A DNA stretch of 13,067 bases from CAJWKT01 sp964465375 (lineage in GTDB: Bacteria; Pseudomonadota; Gammaproteobacteria; Steroidobacterales; Rariloculaceae): positions 1 through 13,067 of the forward strand of contig CAYXIJ010000038.1 in assembly GCA_964465375.1 (NCBI GenBank), written 5' to 3'. A program made the translations under genes and the position numbers. Below, in pieces: positions 6,630 through 13,067 of the stretch. The notes beneath the pieces were generated by a model that saw nothing but the letters and a program-made list of their open reading frames with translations, made no database searches and was not told the DNA's origin. How positions within the stretch are numbered: the first letter of the stretch is position 1; each line of letters starts with the position of its first letter.

Positions 6630-7703
6630 GTGCCACTGCAAAATCTTTGTATAGAGTCGTTTAGGTGCCTAGAGGACGACCAATTAGCCCTCGGCCCCAC
6701 ACGAAACTACCTTTTCGGATCGAATGGAGCGGGCAAAACAAGCCTACTAGAGGCAATTCATCTGTTGGGACGAGGGCGATCTTTTCGAACACGACAGACG
6801 AGACGGCTAGCGAGGCACGAAAAACAATCATTTTCCGTCTCTGGGACAACAGTTGACTCAGAAGGGATCAAGAACCGACTAAGCCTACAGTTTTCTGATG
6901 GAAGCTTAACTCCCCGGATTGATGGCTCTAGGGCAAAAAGCATGGCGGCTTTGGCCCAAAGGCTACCAGTCCACGTTATAGAGCCCAACATTCACTCTCT
7001 TGTAGAGGGACCACCAAGCAGGCGCCGAAGCTTTCTCGATTGGGGTGTGTTTCACGTGGAACAAGGCTATTTAGAGGCTTGGCGAAAATACCGACGAATA
7101 CTGGGCCAGCGGAACAGCGCCCTTAAAAGGGGCACGGCACGGCAAATGCTAGATATTTGGACCACCACCTTAACCGAATCAGCGGAGCTAGTGAATGAGC
7201 TTCGCTCCCGCTATGTTGCTCAGATGGGGTCGCTCCTACAGCCAATAGGCCACAAATTACTTAATACAGCCATAAACCTCGAATATCGTTCTGGCTGGGA
7301 AGGCGGCTCTTCCTTTAAGGAGGCCTTAGAAGCATCGTGGGACAAAGATTGCACAATACGCACAACATCGGTCGGGCCCCACCGAGCAGACTTGGTATTG
7401 CGCATGAACGGTAGGAGGGTTCGGGAGGAGGTTTCGCGGGGACAGCAGAAGTTACTAGCAGCAGCTCTCGTGTTAGCACAGACAGAGCTTTTTGTAGCCA
7501 CTTGCGGGAATGCTGGAATTTTATTGGTAGATGATCCGGCGGCGGAGCTCGATGAGCGTTCCCTAGGGCGCCTTCTGCGAGTGCTTGATGCCTTGCCGGC
7601 GCAACAAATTCTAACGGGCCTCTCTGAAGCAATGTTACCACCCGACCAGGGGGCCCCAGTGTTTCACGTGGAACAAGGAAAAATCACCAGAGTGGTACAA
7701 TAG
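6630..7703 (+). CDS. recF: DNA replication and repair protein RecF
   Basis: RecF is an SMC-like ATPase that works with RecO and RecR to load RecA on gapped DNA and at stalled forks. The 357 residues equal the E. coli length. Walker A is GSNGAGKT (30-37), the ABC signature region is VSRGQQK (268-274) and Walker B is ILLVDD (297-302), followed by PAAELDE. The start is GTG at 6630: MPLQNLCIESFRCLE aligns with the normal RecF opening, and no nearby ATG fits. It lies 23 nt after dnaN and 27 nt before gyrB, as in a dnaN-recF-gyrB operon. Unusually, the gene carries two identical parS-type 16-mers in the same reading frame, so VFHVEQG occurs twice (140-146 and 344-350). Confidence 0.97.
   Translation: MPLQNLCIESFRCLEDDQLALGPTRNYLFGSNGAGKTSLLEAIHLLGRGRSFRTRQTRRLARHEKQSFSVSGTTVDSEGIKNRLSLQFSDGSLTPRIDGSRAKSMAALAQRLPVHVIEPNIHSLVEGPPSRRRSFLDWGVFHVEQGYLEAWRKYRRILGQRNSALKRGTARQMLDIWTTTLTESAELVNELRSRYVAQMGSLLQPIGHKLLNTAINLEYRSGWEGGSSFKEALEASWDKDCTIRTTSVGPHRADLVLRMNGRRVREEVSRGQQKLLAAALVLAQTELFVATCGNAGILLVDDPAAELDERSLGRLLRVLDALPAQQILTGLSEAMLPPDQGAPVFHVEQGKITRVVQ
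7048..7063 (-). promoter_or_regulatory. parS centromere-like site 1, inside recF
   Basis: The minus strand reads TGTTCCACGTGAAACA, an exact match to the bacterial chromosomal parS consensus TGTTNCACGTGAAACA that is bound by ParB. parS sites cluster near the origin in most bacteria, and this one lies about 1.6 kb from the dnaA-dnaN gap. It encodes residues 140-145 of RecF. parA and parB are not in the window, so ParB binding is inferred. Confidence 0.88.
7660..7675 (-). promoter_or_regulatory. parS centromere-like site 2, inside recF
   Basis: This second 16-mer is identical to the site at 7048-7063 and has the same orientation, 612 bp further right, near the 3' end of recF. Identity extends to the flanking GTGTTTCACGTGGAACAAGG on the plus strand. 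It encodes residues 344-349 of RecF in the poorly conserved C-terminal tail. Two exact copies 612 bp apart make chance occurrence very unlikely. Confidence 0.88.
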
Positions 7704-7730
7704 GACGAACGAAAAAGGATAAACTTCTGA

Positions 7731-10139
7731 ATGAGCCAAAACGAGTATACTTCTAAGAATATCAAGGTCTTAAAGGGACTTGAAGCAGTAAGAAAACGCC
7801 CCGGCATGTACATCGGCGACACCGATGATGGCACTGGCCTGCACCATATGGTTTTTGAGGTGGTTGATAACTCCATTGACGAAGCTTTGGCCGGTCACTG
7901 TACCAATATTAATGTTTTAATCCACTCGGACGAGTCGGTCACCATTGAGGACGACGGTAGGGGGGTGCCAGTGGATATTCATCCGGAAGAGGGCCGCTCG
8001 GCCGCAGAAGTAATAATGACGGTTTTGCATGCGGGGGGAAAGTTTGATGATAATTCCTATAAGGTTTCCGGGGGGCTTCACGGTGTAGGCGTATCGGTGG
8101 TTAATGCTCTGTCGGAGGTTTTGGAGCTAACAATTCACCGCTCTGGGGCTACTCATCAACAGATATATCATATGGGTAAGCCCGCTGCGCCTATTGCCCA
8201 AGTTGGTTCAACAGACCAAACGGGGACAGTCATTCGTTTTAAACCGAGCCCCAAGATCTTCTCTAACATTGAATTCGATTACGATATTCTAGCTAATCGA
8301 CTGAGAGAGCTGTCTTTTCTTAATTCCGGGGTGTGCATTAGCTTGGCTGATGAGAGAGACGGGCGTAAGAATGCGTTCAAGTACGAGGGAGGCATTAAGG
8401 CTTTTGTTGAGCGCCTCAACCGCAACAAAAACCCCATTCATTCTTCGATCGTCTATTTCAAGGAGTCTCGAGACGAGGTTCAGGTTGAGTTGGCGCTCCA
8501 GTGGAATGATAGCTATCAGGAGAGCACGCTTTGCTATACGAACAATATTCCCCAACGAGATGGCGGAACTCACTTGGCAGGCTTCCGCGGCGCGCTAACC
8601 CGCACCCTCAATGGATACATAGAGCGGGAAGGCATTGGCAAGCGGGAGAAGGTTGGCACCTCGGGCGATGATACACGGGAAGGCTTAACCGCGGTCCTGT
8701 CCGTAAAATTGCCAGACCCAAAATTTTCCTCACAGACGAAAGACAAGCTGGTTTCCTCTGAAGTTAAGGGGGCTGTAGAGACTGCTGTTGGGTCCCGACT
8801 AGAGGATTTTTTGCTGGAACACCCCAATGAAGCAAAGGTAATAGCAGGCAAGATTATTGAAGCGGCGCGGGCACGGGAAGCCGCCCGCAAGGCAAGGGAA
8901 ATGACCCGCCGCAAAGGTGCCTTGGATGGATCCGGTCTGCCAGGAAAGCTGGCCGACTGTCAGGAGAAAGACCCTGCCCTTTCTGAACTTTTCCTCGTAG
9001 AAGGAGACTCCGCAGGAGGTTCGGCCAAACAGGGGAGAGACCGTCGAACACAAGCTATCCTGCCGTTGAAAGGGAAAATACTCAATGTTGAAAAAGCCCG
9101 ACTAGACAAGATGCTTCAATCTCAAGAAGTGATTACACTGATCACCGCGCTTGGCTGCGGAATCAAGGGGGACATTGAGCTAGACAAGCTGCGATATCAC
9201 CGGATTATCATCATGACGGACGCGGACGTTGACGGCTCACATATTCGGACTCTACTTTTGACCTTCTTCTATCGAACGATGCCGGAATTGATAGAGGGCG
9301 GACATGTATACATTGCCCAGCCACCTCTCTATAGATTAAAGCGGGGTAAACAGGAGCAGTACGTCAAAGATGACGAAGAGCTAAATGAGCTTTTGTTGGC
9401 GAGCGCGATGGACAAGGCCCAATTGTTTGTGGGGCCAGATGCACCGCCAATTCAGGAAAAAGCACTGGAAAGCCTCGCCAGTCGGTATGCTGAGATTAAT
9501 GTTATTACCGAAAGATGGGGGCGCCGCTATGATGGCAACGTGCTCAGAGCCATGATGTGGCTTCCGGAGATAAAGAAAAAATCGCTGACAAATCTCAAAC
9601 GCTTTCAAGAGTGGTGCAACCAGTTAGAGGAGAGGCTTAAGGTATTAAATGGTGCGGGACCTCGCTATACGGTCCGTTTTCAGAAGGAGGATAAACCTGA
9701 GCCGACTGTTTTGGTAGAAAGGGAACACCATGGGGTAACCAGTTCCAAGTTGATTCACCGGGGATTCTTCGCGTCGCCGGAATACAGACGCATCGCTGAA
9801 ATAGGGGCAGAACTGAAAGACTTAATCGAGCCGGGTGCCCGGGTTAGTAGGGGCAAGGAGACCAAGGAAGTCTCAAGCTTTCCCGAGGCAATTGACTGGT
9901 TGATGGACCAAGCGAAACAGGGACAAAGCATCCAGCGCTATAAGGGCCTTGGGGAAATGAATCCAGATCAGTTATGGGAAACCACCGTGAACCCTGATAG
10001 CAGGCGACTGATGCAGGTACAAATACCGCACGCAGCAGCAGCAGACGAGGTGTTTTCCACCCTTATGGGAGAAAGCGTTGAGGACCGCAGGGAGTTTATA
10101 GAAAGTAATGCCCTAGCGGTCGCGAATCTTGACGTCTAA
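7731..10139 (+). CDS. gyrB: DNA gyrase subunit B
   Basis: GyrB is the ATPase subunit of DNA gyrase (A2B2), which introduces negative supercoils and relaxes positive ones ahead of the fork. The 802 residues match the long gammaproteobacterial form (E. coli 804). GHKL ATPase motifs are EVVDNSIDEA (43-52), DDGRGVP (74-80) and GGLHGVGVS (114-122). The TOPRIM domain has the catalytic EGDSAGG (Glu424) and the metal-binding DADVD (Asp497, Asp499, Asp501). An insertion of roughly 160-170 residues in the TOPRIM region, typical of Gram-negative GyrB, precedes the C-terminal QRYKGLGEMNPDQLWET. AAGGA lies 11 nt before the ATG at 7731. The stop codon interlocks with that of the convergent plsC-like gene. 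Confidence 0.98.
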   Translation: MSQNEYTSKNIKVLKGLEAVRKRPGMYIGDTDDGTGLHHMVFEVVDNSIDEALAGHCTNINVLIHSDESVTIEDDGRGVPVDIHPEEGRSAAEVIMTVLHAGGKFDDNSYKVSGGLHGVGVSVVNALSEVLELTIHRSGATHQQIYHMGKPAAPIAQVGSTDQTGTVIRFKPSPKIFSNIEFDYDILANRLRELSFLNSGVCISLADERDGRKNAFKYEGGIKAFVERLNRNKNPIHSSIVYFKESRDEVQVELALQWNDSYQESTLCYTNNIPQRDGGTHLAGFRGALTRTLNGYIEREGIGKREKVGTSGDDTREGLTAVLSVKLPDPKFSSQTKDKLVSSEVKGAVETAVGSRLEDFLLEHPNEAKVIAGKIIEAARAREAARKAREMTRRKGALDGSGLPGKLADCQEKDPALSELFLVEGDSAGGSAKQGRDRRTQAILPLKGKILNVEKARLDKMLQSQEVITLITALGCGIKGDIELDKLRYHRIIIMTDADVDGSHIRTLLLTFFYRTMPELIEGGHVYIAQPPLYRLKRGKQEQYVKDDEELNELLLASAMDKAQLFVGPDAPPIQEKALESLASRYAEINVITERWGRRYDGNVLRAMMWLPEIKKKSLTNLKRFQEWCNQLEERLKVLNGAGPRYTVRFQKEDKPEPTVLVEREHHGVTSSKLIHRGFFASPEYRRIAEIGAELKDLIEPGARVSRGKETKEVSSFPEAIDWLMDQAKQGQSIQRYKGLGEMNPDQLWETTVNPDSRRLMQVQIPHAAAADEVFSTLMGESVEDRREFIESNALAVANLDV

Positions 10140-10900
10140 GTTGGGGTGTGAGGTTTGTGATTGGCGTCGCCCGCCCCCATTGGAGCATTGATTTTTTTTA
10201 CGGCGCTTTCGATCCACTCCCTAACTTGATCTGTAATATCCTGCGGCGATAGACCTTCAGTGCTGATGGGGGGGCCAATGCGGATCGTTATGGTGCCGGG
10301 TTGCTTTATCCAACTACGCCTAGGCCAAAATTTACCAGCGTTATGCGCAACAGGCACAATTGGACGGCCAGCTGCAGCTGCGAGAAAGGCACCACCCAAA
10401 CCATAGCGCTTGCTTTCTCCGCTGGCGACACGGGTGCCTTCCGGAAAAATCATGACCCACAAACCTTCGTTGAGCCGCTGTTGGCCCTTTTCTATAACCT
10501 GTTCCATTGCTGTTCTTCCGGCACGGCGGTTAATAGCAATAGGTTTGTAGAGCGGGAGGGCCCAACCTAAAAAAGGAGCCCACATTAACTCTTTTTTTAT
10601 TACCCAAGTTTGCCTTGGAAAGATAAGCACCTGAGCTAAACCTTCAAAGGTAGAGGAATGCTTAAGCAAAACCACTGTATTTTTTTTAGGCAGATGTTGT
10701 TGGCCTTCTACGACATAATCCAATGAACAAAGCGTTTTCAGCAAAAACAGTACGGTCTTTACCCAATGTCGTCCCACGATATAGGTGACACGATGAGGAA
10801 GGGGGGCGGTGAGCAATGAAATAACCGCATAAACGGGCAACGATAGAAAAAGATACAGGGTGAATATCACCGAACCCAACGACTGACAAAAGTTTCGCAT
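10136..10900 (-). CDS. plsC: 1-acyl-sn-glycerol-3-phosphate acyltransferase (PlsC family)
   Basis: This family transfers an acyl chain to lysophosphatidate or a related lysophospholipid at the inner membrane. The 254-residue protein has a hydrophobic anchor (about 9-31) and then the acyltransferase motifs. Motif I is KHSSTFE (80-86), so the catalytic pair is H81-x4-E86 rather than the usual H-x4-D. A motif II-like INRR lies at 123-126, FPEGTR (motif III) at 152-157, and the later IVPVAHNAG region fits motif IV. A PlsC paralogue sits at this place beside gyrB in Pseudomonas, usually followed by gmhB, which is absent here. The start is ATG at 10900 with only a weak, distant AGG. Its 3' end overlaps gyrB by 4 nt. 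The acyltransferase fold is certain; substrate is not. Confidence 0.88.
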   Translation of the reverse strand: MRNFCQSLGSVIFTLYLFLSLPVYAVISLLTAPLPHRVTYIVGRHWVKTVLFLLKTLCSLDYVVEGQQHLPKKNTVVLLKHSSTFEGLAQVLIFPRQTWVIKKELMWAPFLGWALPLYKPIAINRRAGRTAMEQVIEKGQQRLNEGLWVMIFPEGTRVASGESKRYGLGGAFLAAAAGRPIVPVAHNAGKFWPRRSWIKQPGTITIRIGPPISTEGLSPQDITDQVREWIESAVKKINAPMGAGDANHKPHTPT

Positions 10901-11011
10901 TAGCTGTTTTGCCTATAACACTTTTAACATTGCCTACCGAAAGGCACGGATTTCTGACAGCTTGTCCAGGACATGTTTTCCATAGTTCAACCTATTTGCA
11001 TATAAAGTTTG
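10901..11011. other. Gap between the glycyl-tRNA synthetase gene and plsC-like gene
   Basis: This 111-nt gap is the leader of the leftward plsC-like gene. It contains an exact 11-nt palindrome TGTCCAGGACA (10963-10973), which could be an operator. It also contains a small inverted repeat TGCCT/AGGCA with a 6-nt loop (10931-10946), which on the minus strand has a UUCGG-like loop. No U-tract follows, so I do not call it a terminator. No convincing promoter or gene was found. Confidence 0.35.
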
Positions 11012-12574
11012 TTACGCTAATTGACTGTTTATATATGTGACTAATTCTTTTGTTGGTAAGCGCAATTGCTTGCAGGTATCTCGGTCCCTAACAGTAACTG
11101 TATTGTCTGAAACCGTATCACCGTCTACGGTGATGCAAAAAGGCGTGCCGGCCTCATCTTGACGCCGGTACCGACGACCAATGGCACCTTTCTCGTCATA
11201 GAATGAATTAAAATTTTTCGAGAGAGAGCGGTAAATAGCCATAGCCTTTTCTGGCATGCCATCCTTTTTAACAAGCGGAAAGACAGCTGCCTTGATTGGC
11301 GCGATTCTGGGGGCCAACTTCATAACAATTCGTTGTTCACCTCCCACTTCATCTTCAACATACGCGTCACAGAGAAACGCCAAGGTAGCACGATCAACGC
11401 CTGCCGAAGGCTCTACTACATGGGGTAAATAGCGGCGCTTTTCTTTGTCAGATTCAGCGTCATCGAAGTAGCGTAAGTCCTTACCGCTTGCCTTCATGTG
11501 TTGACCTAAATCAAAATCAGTACGATTTGCGATTCCCTCTAACTCACTGATTCCAAAGGGAAAAGAATATTCTATATCCGCACACCCTGTAGCATAATGG
11601 GCAAGTTCGCTGGAACCATGTTCGCGCAGGTGGAGCTTAGAAGAATTGATACCCAAATCGAGATACCATTGCAGCCGGCGATTACACCAGTATTTGTACC
11701 ACTGGCCAGAGTCGCTTGGTTTACAAAAGAACTCAATCTCCATTTGCTCAAACTCTCGACTGCGAAAAGTAAAATTGCGTGGATTAATTTCGTTTCGGAA
11801 GGCTTTACCTATTTGCCCGATTCCAAAAGGAAGCTTAACTCGCGCGGTGTCGCAGACGTTTTTGAAGTTGACAAATATGCCTTGTGCGGTCTCGGGCCGA
11901 AGATAAGCAACACTGGATTTATCTTCTAGGGCCCCAACCTTGGTTTTTAGCATTAACTCGAAAGAGCGGGGTGCTGTAAGCGTCCCGGGCTTGCTGGCAC
12001 CCGGGGCAAAAACTTTTACACGCAGCGCATCTTTTGTCAGCGCATCCTCGAGTGGCTTGATCTGAAATTCTGAATCTGTTCCCAGCTTTTTCCTTATTGC
12101 CTTGATGCGTTTTTTGTGAGGTATCAATAGTTCAGCGTCAGGGGTTTTTCCAGCTTCACCAGGAGATGCAAAAAAGAGATTTTCGAAGCTTGCATCTGGG
12201 GGATGATCACCTCCCACAATCAGCTGAAAAACCACCAGCTGATCAGCTCTGTAACGCCCCTTAGTCTCTCGGCAATCCACCATTGGGTCATGGAAGCCGC
12301 CAACGTGACCACTAGCTTCCCATACCTTCGGGTTCATCAAGATGGCTGAGTCAAGTCCAACCATGGCAAAACTAGACGGAGCAGATGGCAGGGTGACAGT
12401 CTCATCATGACTTAAAATCATGTCTTCCCACCAGGCCTTTTTGATATTGCGTTTTAATTCTGTGCCAAGAGGCCCATAGTCCCACGCACCGTTAAGTCCT
12501 CCATAGATTTCGCTGGAGGGAAAGACGAACCCCCGCCGTTTGGCAAGCGAAACAACCTTATCCATTAGTGCCAT
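11012..12574 (-). CDS. Glycine--tRNA ligase, single-chain alpha2 type
   Basis: This class II synthetase charges tRNA-Gly with glycine. It is the single-chain homodimeric form shared with eukaryotes, archaea and some bacteria, not the two-gene GlyQ/GlyS enzyme usual in Gammaproteobacteria. In 520-residue numbering, the N-terminal LAKRRGFVFPSSEIYGGLNG is diagnostic. WEASGHVGGFHDPMVDC is at 85-101, RPETAQGIF at 226-234, motif 2 FRNEINPRNF at 259-268 and motif 3 GVDRAT at 392-397; the anticodon-binding domain follows (about 414-520). The insertion between motifs 1 and 2 (about 115-215) lacks cysteine pairs. I prefer the ATG at 12574, with AGGAG 11 nt upstream. The open frame reaches a TTG at 12652, but those 26 residues do not look like the family. 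Relatives carry glyQ/glyS here, so this looks like an in-place replacement. Confidence 0.94.
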   Translation of the reverse strand: MALMDKVVSLAKRRGFVFPSSEIYGGLNGAWDYGPLGTELKRNIKKAWWEDMILSHDETVTLPSAPSSFAMVGLDSAILMNPKVWEASGHVGGFHDPMVDCRETKGRYRADQLVVFQLIVGGDHPPDASFENLFFASPGEAGKTPDAELLIPHKKRIKAIRKKLGTDSEFQIKPLEDALTKDALRVKVFAPGASKPGTLTAPRSFELMLKTKVGALEDKSSVAYLRPETAQGIFVNFKNVCDTARVKLPFGIGQIGKAFRNEINPRNFTFRSREFEQMEIEFFCKPSDSGQWYKYWCNRRLQWYLDLGINSSKLHLREHGSSELAHYATGCADIEYSFPFGISELEGIANRTDFDLGQHMKASGKDLRYFDDAESDKEKRRYLPHVVEPSAGVDRATLAFLCDAYVEDEVGGEQRIVMKLAPRIAPIKAAVFPLVKKDGMPEKAMAIYRSLSKNFNSFYDEKGAIGRRYRRQDEAGTPFCITVDGDTVSDNTVTVRDRDTCKQLRLPTKELVTYINSQLA

Positions 12575-12704
12575 AATTCGTGACGCTCCTACTTTGTTTG
12601 AGTGGTCAGGAGCAAGTATAGCTTGGTGCAGCCAACAGATTTGTGCGCTCAATTCGTGAGGGCCACTTTTGCAGTTTATTCAACCTTATTGGGGCTCCAC
12701 ATTT

Positions 12705-12721
12705 GGCACCTTTTTGGTGCA
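12705..12721 (+). promoter_or_regulatory. NtrC (GlnG) enhancer site upstream of glutamine synthetase
   Basis: The sequence GGCACCTTTTTGGTGCA matches the NtrC dyad consensus TGCACC-N5-GGTGCA at 11 of 12 specified bases; only the first base differs. NtrC-P activates nitrogen-responsive sigma-54 promoters, classically that of glutamine synthetase. The site lies about 250 nt before the glutamine synthetase start, a normal enhancer distance. The match is seen; binding is inferred. Confidence 0.7.
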
Positions 12722-12769
12722 TAATCTAACCTAGGGCTAGGCGCTTCTGAGCGGATCGTCTGGGACCCG

Positions 12770-12785
12770 TGGTTTTTGTCTCGCT
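12770..12785 (+). promoter_or_regulatory. Possible sigma-54 promoter for glutamine synthetase
   Basis: TGGTTTTTGTCTCGCT has the two invariant dinucleotides of a sigma-54 promoter at the right spacing: GG at 12771-12772, then 10 nt, then GC at 12783-12784. The rest of the -24 element (consensus TGGCAC) is poor. It lies about 70 nt downstream of the NtrC dyad, but the leader to the start codon would be long (about 170 nt). Weak call, supported mainly by context. Confidence 0.28.
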
Positions 12786-12964
12786 AAAACAATATGCTAG
12801 AGCGGATAAGCAGCGGGAAAAAATAACTAACTTTGTTTGCTTCAGGGGTATTTTGTATATCTAACATAAAACTAACAGATGTATTCGACTACCGACTGAA
12901 TTAAACGAACCAAACGGCTTACGAAAGAACTGTCATAACAAATTGAGGAGGAGCAAAGTAGCTC

Positions 12965-13067
12965 ATGAAAAGTAAATTGGAATATATTTGGCTCGACGGC
13001 TATACGCCAACACAGAGCCTGCGAAGCAAAACACGTGTTGAGTCAGACTTTGGTGGAACACTTGAAG
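12965..13067 (+). CDS. Glutamine synthetase, eukaryotic-like GSII type, N-terminal part
   Basis: Glutamine synthetase makes glutamine from glutamate, ammonia and ATP. Only the first 34 codons are present. The sequence EYIWLDGYTPTQSLRSKT is the hallmark opening of the beta-grasp domain in GSII-type enzymes (rhizobial GlnII and eukaryotic forms), and it differs from the bacterial GSI opening. The ATG at 12965 follows a GAGGAGG motif by about 13 nt, which is long. A 4-bp inverted repeat GAGC/GCTC (12951-12954, 12961-12964) lies between them and could shorten the effective distance. The upstream NtrC dyad agrees with nitrogen control. Family confident from the N-terminus; the rest is not visible, so subtype and completeness are unverified. 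Confidence 0.82.
   Translation, partial: MKSKLEYIWLDGYTPTQSLRSKTRVESDFGGTLE

Larger units (their letters stand above)
12575..12964. promoter_or_regulatory. Divergent control region, glycyl-tRNA synthetase / glutamine synthetase
   Basis: This 390-nt gap separates two divergent genes and contains no credible gene. Going left to right it holds the AGGAG ribosome binding site of the synthetase gene (12586-12590), a possible -10 box TATACT on the minus strand (12615-12620) without a good -35, the NtrC dyad (12705-12721), a weak sigma-54-like element (12770-12785) and the Shine-Dalgarno region of the glutamine synthetase gene (GAGGAGG, 12945-12951). The rest is unremarkable AT-leaning sequence. 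Confidence 0.55.

Noticed and set aside
10931..10946. Rho-independent terminator in the plsC leader
   Set aside because: The stem is 5 bp and no U-tract follows on either strand.
12575..12652. 26-residue N-terminal extension of the glycyl-tRNA synthetase from a TTG at 12652
   Set aside because: The extension does not resemble the family, the start is a TTG, and an ATG at 12574 with AGGAG upstream gives the standard N-terminus.
12702..12721. Sigma-54 promoter reading TGGCAC with a following TGC
   Set aside because: The GG and GC dinucleotides are 12 nt apart instead of 10, so sigma-54 spacing fails. The same bases fit an NtrC dyad much better.
13028..13041. Third parS-like site at ACACGTGT in the glutamine synthetase gene
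   Set aside because: Only the central CACGTG matches; the flanking TGTTN and AAACA arms are absent.

Overview
This window is the replication-origin neighbourhood of a gammaproteobacterial chromosome. The left-hand genes (mnmE, yidC, rnpA, rpmH) all read leftward and the dnaA, dnaN, recF, gyrB block reads rightward. That is the classic divergent origin layout of Pseudomonas and its relatives. The downstream plsC-like gene followed by a glycyl-tRNA synthetase gene also matches Pseudomonas-type synteny. The protein sequences look like a free-living, probably marine, member of the Pseudomonadales/Cellvibrionales lineage; this taxonomic placement is an inference. No mobile element, CRISPR array, tRNA or rRNA gene was found.

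Left to right: (1) 1-151, the start of a secreted protein of unknown function, minus strand, cut by the window edge. (2) 198-3734, a leftward operon rpmH-rnpA-yidC-mnmE that makes ribosomal protein L34, the RNase P protein, the membrane insertase YidC and the tRNA-modifying GTPase MnmE. The usual yidD gene is absent, and rnpA overlaps yidC by 8 bases. (3) 3735-3952, the rpmH/dnaA control region, with a good sigma-70 promoter for rpmH, a perfect DnaA box and a GC-rich hairpin. (4) 3953-10139, dnaA, dnaN, recF and gyrB. The dnaA-dnaN gap is extremely AT-rich and carries one perfect and three near-perfect DnaA boxes, phased repeats and a likely unwinding region. recF contains two identical parS-type 16-mers. 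(5) 10136-10900, a PlsC-family acyltransferase that converges on gyrB with interlocked stop codons. (6) 11012-12574, a single-chain alpha2-type glycyl-tRNA synthetase where relatives carry glyQ/glyS. (7) 12575-12964, a divergent regulatory gap with a near-perfect NtrC dyad. (8) 12965 to the edge, the start of a eukaryotic-type (GSII-like) glutamine synthetase.

The genes are mostly core housekeeping. They initiate replication (DnaA and its boxes), make the polymerase processive (DnaN), repair gaps (RecF), manage supercoiling (GyrB) and mark the origin for segregation (parS). The leftward operon serves translation and membrane biogenesis. I see no obviously new multi-gene system. The points most worth checking are the parS pair inside recF, the dnaA-dnaN origin architecture, the NtrC site before the GSII gene, and two eukaryotic-like enzymes side by side at a locus where relatives have bacterial-type ones.
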